Assembly: GCA_030619435.1 (NCBI GenBank)
Contig: JAUXBI010000133.1
Span: 1 to 5,166, forward strand
Direction of reading: 5' to 3'
DNA from: Syntrophaceae bacterium
GTDB lineage: Bacteria > Desulfobacterota > Syntrophia > Syntrophales > UBA2210
DNA: 5,166 nt
A program made the translations under genes and the position numbers. Below are positions 1 to 5,059 of this stretch, piece after piece; position 1 is the stretch's first letter, and each line of letters opens with the position of its first letter. The notes under the pieces are model-generated. The model was not told where the DNA came from. It made no database searches and worked only from the letters and a program-made list of their open reading frames with translations.

Positions 1-78
1 ATCTGGATTAATAAACCATCACTGGAAAGAAATGATTCTGTGATACAATAAATTATTAGTGGAATTATCTTATTTTCA
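1..78. other. Left-edge AT-rich stretch, no firm gene
   Basis: This stretch lies before the first promoter. In forward frame 1 it is open from the window edge to a TAA at 49-51, giving a possible 16-residue tail that ends in ...ERNDSVIQ. This could be the C-terminus of an upstream gene, but it is too short to judge. The other forward frames stop early (forward frame 2 at 41-43, frame 3 at 9-11). No clear hairpin terminator is visible between 51 and 78. Confidence 0.2.
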
Positions 79-107
79 TTGACATGCAGTCTTTGCTACC
101 CTATAGT
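79..107 (+). promoter_or_regulatory. Sigma70-type promoter of the YtfJ-like gene
   Basis: A perfect -35 box TTGACA (79-84) is followed by a 17-base spacer and a -10 box TATAGT (102-107, five of six matches to consensus). Transcription should start near 113-115, leaving a leader of about 30 bases before the ATG at 143. This is the best promoter match in the window and suggests strong constitutive expression. No operator-like repeat overlaps it. Confidence 0.75.
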
Positions 108-127
108 TTTTCAATGCTTTTAATTAA

Positions 128-137
128 AAAGGAGGGG
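128..137 (+). promoter_or_regulatory. Ribosome binding site of the YtfJ-like gene
   Basis: AAAGGAGGGG is a near-perfect Shine-Dalgarno sequence. Its GGAGG core (131-135) ends seven bases before the ATG at 143. With the consensus promoter upstream, it points to a well-expressed gene and fixes this start. Confidence 0.8.
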
Positions 138-142
138 ACGAG

Positions 143-673
143 ATGAAAAAGGTATTTTTTACAGTTTTGCTGGTGTTGCTATGGTCAGTTTCAGGCGCAA
201 TCGCGGGTGATTTAAAGGTAGGAGACAAAGCTTCCGACTGGTCCCTCGCAGATGCGGACGGCAAGCTCTTTACAATGCAAACCTGGGCGGGCAAGGTACT
301 TCTGGTTAATTATAATGATCCGGACGAAAGCGACATGAATGAACATTTCACCGATGCAATGAAAAAGGCAAAGGATGACGGGCTTCTTAAAGATGTTGCT
401 TACAAGGGAATAGGAATTGCCGATTGCAAGGCATCATGGAAACCGGATGCACTTATTAAAATAATTGGCGGCAAAAAAGCAAAGAAGTACAATACTGTTA
501 TCCTTTTTGATTATGACGCGTCGCTAAGGAATGCGTGGGATCTCAAGAAAGACAGCGCAAACGCGATACTGCTGGACAAGAATGGTGTGTGCCGTGCCAT
601 CGTGCGTGGCCGTGTGCCGGACGATCAGGTTGCGGTTCTTGTACAGTTGGCTGTCGATCTCCAGGACGAGTAA
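143..673 (+). CDS. YtfJ-like exported thioredoxin-fold protein
   Basis: A small secreted protein of 176 residues. Residues 1-21 form a classic Sec signal peptide: KK at positions 2-3, a hydrophobic core at 4-16, and AIA before a likely cut after residue 21. The mature part starts with a KVGDKASDWSLADADGK segment typical of AhpC/TlpA-type thioredoxin folds. A buried strand (VLLVNY, 52-57) follows, and near the C-terminus a strand reads AILLDKNGVCRAIVRG. The C-terminal third (DYDASLRNAWDL, LLDKNG, then a VPDDQV helix) resembles the E. coli periplasmic protein YtfJ as I remember it. YtfJ function is poorly known. The place where thioredoxins carry CxxC (after VNYND, about 58-66) has no cysteine. 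The only cysteines of the mature protein are C95 and C150, so ordinary dithiol chemistry at that site is unlikely. The gene is monocistronic, between its own promoter and terminator. The family call is likely; the role is unknown. Confidence 0.75.
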   Translation: MKKVFFTVLLVLLWSVSGAIAGDLKVGDKASDWSLADADGKLFTMQTWAGKVLLVNYNDPDESDMNEHFTDAMKKAKDDGLLKDVAYKGIGIADCKASWKPDALIKIIGGKKAKKYNTVILFDYDASLRNAWDLKKDSANAILLDKNGVCRAIVRGRVPDDQVAVLVQLAVDLQDE

Positions 674-693
674 ATATTTCAGAGTGTTACAAG

Positions 694-736
694 TACAGAA
701 AAGGCGTCTCCTGATTGAAGGGGCGCCTTTTCTGTA
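694..736 (+). terminator. Intrinsic terminator after the YtfJ-like gene
   Basis: A hairpin has left arm 694-710 and right arm 720-736 around a nine-base loop (711-719). Thirteen outer pairs are perfect (TACAGAAAAGGCG with CGCCTTTTCTGTA), and four inner pairs include two G-U. The GC-rich core (703-710 with 720-727) is followed by TTTT and preceded by AAAA, so it could also act on the opposite strand. It separates the YtfJ-like gene from the asparaginase-like gene. Confidence 0.8.
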
Positions 737-758
737 TTGTCTGCAGAAACCTTTCATC

Positions 759-785
759 TTGACAAATCGAAATACCTGTTATTAT
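759..785 (+). promoter_or_regulatory. Extended -10 promoter of the asparaginase-like gene
   Basis: A perfect TTGACA (759-764) is followed after 15 bases by TATTAT (780-785, five of six matches). A TGT just upstream (777-779) fits an extended -10. The spacer is two bases shorter than ideal, which the extended -10 could offset. Transcription would begin near 791-793. The ATG at 784 lies inside the -10 box and so cannot be in the transcript, which supports the start at 817. Confidence 0.55.
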
Positions 786-816
786 GTCCCTTAGAAAAAA
801 CGTCCGGGTGCAAATC

Positions 817-1299
817 ATGAAGATCAAATTTTTCACAGTCGGAGGCACAATAGACAAGGTGTATTTCGACAGGAAAAACGACTATCAGATAGGGGATTCC
901 CGTCTCCACGAGATATTGAAGGAAGTAAATGTCGGTTTTGAATACGGATGCGAATCCATCCTCAGAAAAGACAGCTTGGACATCACTGATGAGGAACGTC
1001 AAATAATCCTTGGCAGGGTGGCAGAAGAAAAACACCGGCACATTGTGATAACACACGGAACCGATACCATGGTGCAAACCGCGGAAGTACTACGAACAGT
1101 ACCGGACAAAGTGATAGTCCTTACCGGCTCGATGGAACCCGCAAGATTCAGGTCGAGTGACGCGGAATTCAATATCGGATGCGCCATAGCCGCAGTCCAG
1201 CTGCTATCACCGGGTGTATACATCGCGATGAACGGACGGATTTTTGATTCCGGCAGGGTCAGGAAAAACGTTGAATTCGGCCAGTTTGAAGATATTTGA
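817..1299 (+). CDS. Single-domain asparaginase-like protein
   Basis: A 160-residue protein matching the N-terminal domain of bacterial L-asparaginases (Asn to Asp plus ammonia). From the ATG at 817 it opens MKIKFFTVGGTIDK, with the first catalytic Thr as T11 in GGTI. Y23 in NDYQIG matches the flexible-loop Tyr. The second triad signature THGTDTM gives T82 and D83, and K140 in GRVRKN fits the triad Lys. The TGSMEP...SDAEFN segment also matches the family. Usual asparaginases have some 320-350 residues and a C-terminal domain; this protein stops about ten residues after the Lys. Short homologues of this kind are often annotated as asparaginases, so it may be a natural family and not a truncation. 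An in-frame ATG at 784 would add 11 residues, but it lies in the promoter -10 box and has no Shine-Dalgarno. A weak GGGTG (806-810) precedes 817. The product is probably cytoplasmic, with no signal peptide. Activity and substrate are unproven. Confidence 0.8.
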   Translation: MKIKFFTVGGTIDKVYFDRKNDYQIGDSRLHEILKEVNVGFEYGCESILRKDSLDITDEERQIILGRVAEEKHRHIVITHGTDTMVQTAEVLRTVPDKVIVLTGSMEPARFRSSDAEFNIGCAIAAVQLLSPGVYIAMNGRIFDSGRVRKNVEFGQFEDI

Positions 1300-1341
1300 A
1301 GTCAAAGCCCATAACTCATAATAAAAGCTGTCACATCTCCC
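1300..1341. other. Short convergent gap without clear terminator
   Basis: These 42 bases separate the stop of the asparaginase-like gene from the stop of the leftward operon. I looked for a hairpin with a T-tract on either strand and saw none of useful stability. Transcription from both sides may run into the opposing gene unless it ends in a Rho-dependent way. Confidence 0.5.
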
Positions 1342-2142
1342 CTATTCCAAAAGCCTGAGACATCCGTCCGCGATCTGAATCTGCATAAGATCTTCGGCGC
1401 ACACAAGACTGCCGCCGTATGTCTTCCGACATTGTGCCTCGATATCAACCCCTTCGCACTCAGGGTAAAAATGCGTGAGGACAAGGTTCTTCACGCGGGC
1501 CTCAGAGGCAATCCTGCCCGCGAGCGAGGGAGTCAGATGACCATCAACCTTCAGCTCATCCGGAAGCGCGGATTCACATATAAGCAAATCGGCATCCATG
1601 GCGAGCTTTACCGCGTTTTCACAGTAACCGGTATCTCCTGTATAGACAATGGATGTATTGTCAGGTGTCGTCACACGGTAACCGATGCTGCTTTCTATAT
1701 GTGCCATGGGAAGAGTGTTTATAGCCGCAAAGCCGAGCTGCATGGAATCCGGCATTGAATTGCTCATCTCAAGAATATCCACGATTCCCTCTTCCAGTTC
1801 CATCCACTGCCCATACACATCCCTCAACCCTTCATAAAAATCCATAAATCCCACGGCTGCTGCAATTTTGATCCTGTCGCGTCTCCGGCTCCCTTCCGGA
1901 TATTTGCTCGCGAAGAGAAAGTTGACCAGCTCGCCGGTATGATCGGGATGAAGGTGACTGAAAAAGATATGAGATACCTCACCTATCGTGACGTCCGATT
2001 CGAGGAGACGTCTCATCGTGCCGATACCCATGTCAAACACGAGTCTCGCGCCACCCATCTCCATAAGCACAGAGCAGGAGCTACGCACGAGAGAGGGAAC
2101 GCATGTCCCCGATCCAAGTATGGTAATCTTTACAGTTTCCAT
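1342..2142 (-). CDS. RNase Z-like MBL-fold metallohydrolase
   Basis: A metallo-beta-lactamase-fold hydrolase of about 266 residues. From the ATG at 2142, the zinc-binding signature HLHPDH gives H63, H65, D67 and H68. H148 (in MAHIESSIGYRV), bridging D170 (YTGDT), H202 (GHLT) and H224 (LTHFYP) follow. The HxxxSxGYRV, GDT, CES and LVLTHFYPE pattern is that of the RNase Z/ElaC branch. However, only about 12 residues separate GYRV from GDT, where RNase Z carries its long tRNA-binding exosite arm. A generic phosphodiesterase or hydrolase role is therefore more likely than tRNA 3'-end processing. For the start, a GTG at 2151 would add three residues but has no Shine-Dalgarno, while GGGTGG lies five bases before the ATG at 2142. 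It is the last gene of the leftward operon and begins 14 bases after the cupin stop. No signal peptide, so probably cytoplasmic. The substrate is unknown. Confidence 0.8.
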   Translation of the reverse strand: METVKITILGSGTCVPSLVRSSCSVLMEMGGARLVFDMGIGTMRRLLESDVTIGEVSHIFFSHLHPDHTGELVNFLFASKYPEGSRRRDRIKIAAAVGFMDFYEGLRDVYGQWMELEEGIVDILEMSNSMPDSMQLGFAAINTLPMAHIESSIGYRVTTPDNTSIVYTGDTGYCENAVKLAMDADLLICESALPDELKVDGHLTPSLAGRIASEARVKNLVLTHFYPECEGVDIEAQCRKTYGGSLVCAEDLMQIQIADGCLRLLE

Positions 2143-2156
2143 ATCAGCCACCCGAT

Positions 2157-2507
2157 TTACGATTCTGCTAATTCCCGTCCGTAATCATCCTCAACCCGCT
2201 CAATATCGTCTTCACCAAAGTAATCGCCCGTCTGGACTTCTACAAACATTACAGGCTCTGTCCCGGAATTTGCCATACGATGCAACGTGTCCCTGGGAAT
2301 ATCCACCGATTGCCCTCTTTTTACATGCAGATCTTCACTGCCGATGGTGACAATACCTTCCCCTCGCAGCAGATACCAGTGTTCGTCACGGTGGCGGTGT
2401 CTCTGGAGGCTCAAACGTTTGCCGGGATAGACAACGATCCTCTTCACCTTATGATCCGCTTCATCAGAGAGTATCTGATAATATCCCCATGGCCGGTGTT
2501 CTTCCAT
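2157..2507 (-). CDS. Stand-alone phosphomannose isomerase type II cupin
   Basis: A 116-residue single-domain cupin matching the C-terminal domain of bifunctional mannose-1-phosphate guanylyltransferase / mannose-6-phosphate isomerase enzymes. The family signatures are visible in order: RPWGYYQIL (5-13), PGKRLSLQRHRHRDEHW (28-44) with metal ligands H37, H39 and probably E42 or H43, then cupin motif 2 GQSVDIPRDTLHRMAN (65-80) with H76, and the closing TGDYFGEDDIERVEDDYGR (93-111). The nucleotidyltransferase half of the two-domain enzyme is absent. The known reaction of the domain is interconversion of mannose-6-phosphate and fructose-6-phosphate. Whether this short form does that, or binds another sugar phosphate or nucleotide sugar, cannot be read from the sequence. 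GGAG sits six bases before the ATG at 2507, and the gene starts 16 bases after the aminotransferase stop, so co-transcription is very likely. Confidence 0.85.
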   Translation of the reverse strand: MEEHRPWGYYQILSDEADHKVKRIVVYPGKRLSLQRHRHRDEHWYLLRGEGIVTIGSEDLHVKRGQSVDIPRDTLHRMANSGTEPVMFVEVQTGDYFGEDDIERVEDDYGRELAES

Positions 2508-2523
2508 TTAACGCTCCGTATGC

Positions 2524-3711
2524 TTAATTCTCTCTATACTTTTTCATGACTGCTTCAAACCCGTTCATCGAGTTTATAATTGTGGAATCGTCAACGCAGT
2601 AGGAGATACGAATATGCCCGGGGCTCCCGAATCCACTCCCGGGGACAACAAGGATATTTTTCTCCTGCAACTCGCGTACAAATTCTACATCATCGTCTAT
2701 CGGCGTTTCGGGAAAGAGATAGAAAGCACCATCAGGCTTCTTAAACTCGAACCCCGCTTTCCACAGGCCGTCACACAGCATGTCTCGTTTCCTTCTATAG
2801 TGCTCGACATCGACATATATTCCCTGCATTCGCTCCACGATCCTCTGCATAAACGCCGGGGCGTTCACAAAACCGAGTATCCTGTTGCACAGGGCAATCC
2901 CCCCGACAAGCTTGTCAATATCCGATATCCCGGGATTGAGAGCTATATAGCCGATCCTTTCACCCGGAATGGACAGACTCTTTGAATATGACGTGACTAT
3001 TATGCTGCTCCTGCAGGCGCCAAGAATGCCGGGAATTTTTATTCCATCGTAAACTATCGCGCTGTAAGGTTCATCGGAAACAAGATATATATCTTTATCA
3101 TATTCCCTTTCCTTTCTCTCGATAAGCAGCGAAAGACCCTTTATGGATTCCTTGTCATACACCCTTCCGGTGGGATTATTCGGAGAATTGATTAAAATTA
3201 CCTTTGTTTTCTCTGTTACAGCCATCTCTATGGCATCCAGATTCAGAGAAAAATCCTCATTTGTTTCCACAAATACAGGAACGCCGCCATGGTTATCCAC
3301 GTAAAAGGTGTATTCAGCAAAAAACGGCTTCAGTATGATGACTTCTTCCCCCGGATCAAGAAGTGTTTTAAATACAACATTCAGTGCTCCTCCCGCTCCG
3401 CAGGTCATAATAACATGTTCCGGAGACAGGTCCACCGAATGCTCACCGGAAAGATGCGCCGCGACTTCAGCCCTGGTCCGCGCGTAACCGACATTCGGCA
3501 TGTACTTGTGGACACCCGGCTCGCTCTCCCCCGCAATCTCCGCCAGCAGTTCTTTGAACCTGTCGGGGGGAGCAACATTGGGATTTCCGAGACTGAAGTC
3601 GAACACGTTTTCCGCGCCATATTTTTCCTTCAGCTTTATTCCATCCTCAAACATCCTCCTTATCCAGGAAGACTTTGACATAAAACCTTCGACTTTTCGC
3701 GAGATTGTCAT
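2524..3711 (-). CDS. PLP-dependent class I/II aminotransferase
   Basis: A 395-residue fold-type I aminotransferase of normal length. The catalytic features are intact: the phosphate-cup segment CGAGGAL (104-110), SPNNPTG (176-182) with N179, SDEPY (212-216) with D213 for the pyridine nitrogen and Y216, SYSKS (241-245) with the Schiff-base lysine K244, GERIGY (250-255) with R252 for the cofactor phosphate, and GHIRISY (365-371) with R368 for the substrate carboxylate. The N-terminal FDFSLGNPN (37-45) is the usual substrate-side loop. The amino donor is not evident; AspB-like and aromatic/alanine-type activities are all possible, so I give no symbol. Probably a cytoplasmic dimer, as is usual in the family. 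It is the first gene of a leftward three-gene operon, with AGGAGC (3726-3721) nine to ten bases before the ATG. A second in-frame ATG (residue 11) lacks better support. Confidence 0.9.
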   Translation of the reverse strand: MTISRKVEGFMSKSSWIRRMFEDGIKLKEKYGAENVFDFSLGNPNVAPPDRFKELLAEIAGESEPGVHKYMPNVGYARTRAEVAAHLSGEHSVDLSPEHVIMTCGAGGALNVVFKTLLDPGEEVIILKPFFAEYTFYVDNHGGVPVFVETNEDFSLNLDAIEMAVTEKTKVILINSPNNPTGRVYDKESIKGLSLLIERKEREYDKDIYLVSDEPYSAIVYDGIKIPGILGACRSSIIVTSYSKSLSIPGERIGYIALNPGISDIDKLVGGIALCNRILGFVNAPAFMQRIVERMQGIYVDVEHYRRKRDMLCDGLWKAGFEFKKPDGAFYLFPETPIDDDVEFVRELQEKNILVVPGSGFGSPGHIRISYCVDDSTIINSMNGFEAVMKKYREN

Positions 3712-3720
3712 AATTATTAA

Positions 3721-3726
3721 GCTCCT
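3721..3726 (-). promoter_or_regulatory. Ribosome binding site of the aminotransferase
   Basis: Read on the minus strand this is AGGAGC, with its GGAG core about ten bases before the ATG at 3711. The spacing is slightly long but normal, and it supports 3711 over the downstream ATG. Confidence 0.6.
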
Positions 3727-3736
3727 GTGATGCTGA

Positions 3737-3742
3737 TTTATA
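3737..3742 (-). promoter_or_regulatory. Candidate -10 box for the leftward operon
   Basis: Read on the minus strand this is TATAAA, five of six matches to the -10 consensus. It would start transcription near 3730, just ahead of the ribosome binding site. There is no good -35 at the right distance (CAGAAA after 17 bases matches only three of six), so the promoter may need an activator or may lie elsewhere. Confidence 0.35.
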
Positions 3743-3800
3743 GAAACCAGTTTACGTTGTTTCTGTAATACATTTTTGCTGAAACCACAAGATACGGTTT
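3742..3800. repeat. Two GAAACC-based inverted repeats beside the operon promoter
   Basis: The first is AGAAAC (3742-3747) facing GTTTCT (3759-3764). The second is AAACC (3782-3786) facing GGTTT (3796-3800). The left halves share GAAACCA as a direct repeat (3743-3749 and 3781-3787), 38 bases apart. They flank the candidate -10 of the leftward operon on its upstream side, where a regulator would bind. The arms are short and the region is AT-rich, so chance is possible. Confidence 0.3.
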
Positions 3801-3821
3801 TCCTGAAAGAGCATGAAAAAC

Positions 3822-3837
3822 TATCCTCCTGAGGATA
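3822..3837. repeat. Perfect palindrome in the divergent control region
   Basis: TATCCTC (3822-3828) and its exact complement GAGGATA (3831-3837) are separated by CT. A 7+7 perfect inverted repeat with a two-base centre is typical of a dimeric regulator site. It lies between the two divergent transcription units, about 22 bases upstream of the forward -35 box and about 80 bases upstream of the leftward -10. It has no T-tract and is not a terminator. Confidence 0.4.
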
Positions 3838-3858
3838 TCATAGAAAATGAGATATGAG

Positions 3859-3887
3859 TTGTCAGGAGACTTTCAGTTTGATATTAA
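3859..3887 (+). promoter_or_regulatory. Candidate promoter of the antiporter gene
   Basis: TTGTCA (3859-3864, five of six) and TATTAA (3882-3887, four of six) are separated by exactly 17 bases. The transcript would start near 3893. It would carry the strong ribosome binding site at 3897-3905 almost at its 5' end, about 105 bases before the antiporter ATG at 3999. Confidence 0.45.
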
Positions 3888-3896
3888 AGAGAAATT

Positions 3897-3905
3897 GAAG
3901 GTGGG
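3897..3905 (+). promoter_or_regulatory. Strong ribosome binding site leading to an ATG at 3914
   Basis: GAAGGTGGG lies eight bases before an ATG at 3914. The reading frame from 3914 opens with MLIIGGFGIPVLIHLALPEI, a hydrophobic stretch, but it is not the antiporter frame and runs on inside that gene to 4519, where the translation is not protein-like. It may mark a leader peptide, a frameshifted true start or a coincidence. The antiporter's own ATG at 3999 has only a weak upstream site. Confidence 0.4.
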
Positions 3906-3998
3906 ATTTTTTTATGCTGATTATCGGTGGATTCGGCATTCCGGTCTTAATCCACCTCGCTTTACCTGAGATTGTTAATGGAAACACGTGGTTAATAT

Positions 3999-5045
3999 AT
4001 GGAAATTTTTCGCTGGCTGTGGGACGCAACTGTCCTTCACAATCTGATGGCGGGGGCCTCTGCCCTTCTCCTCCTGCTCTTAATCATCATCTGCATAGCG
4101 CTCCTGTCCATAGGCGCGAACTGGATGATAGACGGCGTTGTCGCGCTGGCAGAACAAACCGGTCTTCCCAAAATCGTAATCGGCGCGACCATTATTTCTC
4201 TCGGCACCACTATGCCCGAGGCGTTCGTGTCGGTAATGGCGGCATGGATGGGAAATCCGGGTCTCGCCCTGGGAAATGGCGTCGGTTCCATAATTGCGGA
4301 TACCGGCCTGATCTTCGGTCTTGCCTGCATACTGGCACCGATTCCGGTCAATCGCTTCATCCTCAACAGGACGGGTTGGGTGCAGGTGGGAGTTGCCACA
4401 CTCCTGGTCATTATTTCCATCCACGCTTTCGTCTCAATGTCCGGTCAACCAGTGCTGAACAGGTGGGTGGGAATCTTTTTCCTGATACTCCTCGCGGGTT
4501 ATATGTACTTAACCTATAGATGGTCCAGACAGGACACGTGCCCGAATGAAGAGAATCACAGCGATGCTGGGATCACAAATATGGGCATGTGCTGGGTAAT
4601 GGTTGTGGGAGGGTTGTTTATGGTCGTCGCCGGCGCGCGTATACTCGTTCCCGCGGCGGCGGAAATCGCATTCAGAATCGGTGTGCCTGAGGATGTCATA
4701 GCTGCCACCATGGTGGCCCTGGGCACTTCACTGCCGGAACTCATGACCGCCTTTGCATCCATTCGGAAGGGTCACCCGGATATCATCGTCGGAAATATCG
4801 TCGGGGCCGATGTGCTCAACTGCCTCTTTGTCATAGGAGCCGCGGCAGCTGTAAAGCCACTGTACATACCGCCAAACTTTTTCATCTTTCACTTTCCCGT
4901 CATGCTCATTATCCTCTACTCATTCAGGACATTCATTTTTATGAACAGGGATGGAGGATTCAAGAAGTGGCAGGGTGTGTGGCTGTTGGGTATTTACCTG
5001 ATCTACGTGATACTTCAGTACACCATCAATATCGACATCTCCTGA
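3999..5045 (+). CDS. CaCA-family Na+/Ca2+ (cation) antiporter
   Basis: An inner-membrane cation antiporter of 348 residues with about ten membrane helices (roughly 20-42, 57-80, 86-112, 126-146, 154-172, 197-222, 231-252, 260-284, 292-312, 324-343). A hydrophilic loop (175-196) joins the two halves. The two inverted alpha-repeats are clear: IGATIISLGTTMPEAF (61-76) with LGNGVGSIIAD (91-101), and IAATMVALGTSLPELM (234-249) with VGNIVGADVLN (264-274). The key acidic residues E74 and E247 are present. Against the Methanocaldococcus exchanger NCX_Mj (from memory), D101 and N274 replace its Asn81 and Asp240, an inverted pair, and A270 replaces Ser236. The likely role is Ca2+ extrusion driven by Na+ or H+, but ion choice cannot be fixed from sequence. 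The ATG at 3999 is the first start in frame, because a TAA sits at 3993-3995. Its ribosome binding site is poor. The gene is divergent from the aminotransferase operon. Confidence 0.88.
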   Translation: MEIFRWLWDATVLHNLMAGASALLLLLLIIICIALLSIGANWMIDGVVALAEQTGLPKIVIGATIISLGTTMPEAFVSVMAAWMGNPGLALGNGVGSIIADTGLIFGLACILAPIPVNRFILNRTGWVQVGVATLLVIISIHAFVSMSGQPVLNRWVGIFFLILLAGYMYLTYRWSRQDTCPNEENHSDAGITNMGMCWVMVVGGLFMVVAGARILVPAAAEIAFRIGVPEDVIAATMVALGTSLPELMTAFASIRKGHPDIIVGNIVGADVLNCLFVIGAAAAVKPLYIPPNFFIFHFPVMLIILYSFRTFIFMNRDGGFKKWQGVWLLGIYLIYVILQYTINIDIS

Positions 5046-5059
5046 TAGTCAAGGCATTA

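Noticed and set aside
1..51. Possible 16-residue C-terminus of an upstream gene
   Set aside because: It is open from the edge in one frame to a TAA, but it is too short to separate from chance and carries no recognisable motif.
784..816. Eleven-residue N-terminal extension of the asparaginase-like protein
   Set aside because: It lies within the promoter -10 box and the expected transcript start, has no ribosome binding site, and precedes the conserved family N-terminus.
1432..1758. Forward open frame opposite the MBL hydrolase
   Set aside because: It is antisense to a gene with all its metal-binding motifs intact, and it has no ribosome binding site or recognisable domain.
2143..2151. GTG start of the MBL hydrolase
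   Set aside because: There is no Shine-Dalgarno before it, whereas GGGTGG is well placed for the ATG at 2142. The difference is only three residues, so it is not fully excluded.
3914..4519. A 201-codon open frame overlapping the antiporter in another frame
   Set aside because: After the first 30 or so residues its translation is rich in Arg, His, Ser and Gly with no family motif, while the overlapping frame encodes both alpha-repeats of an antiporter. Only the start region is kept as a finding.
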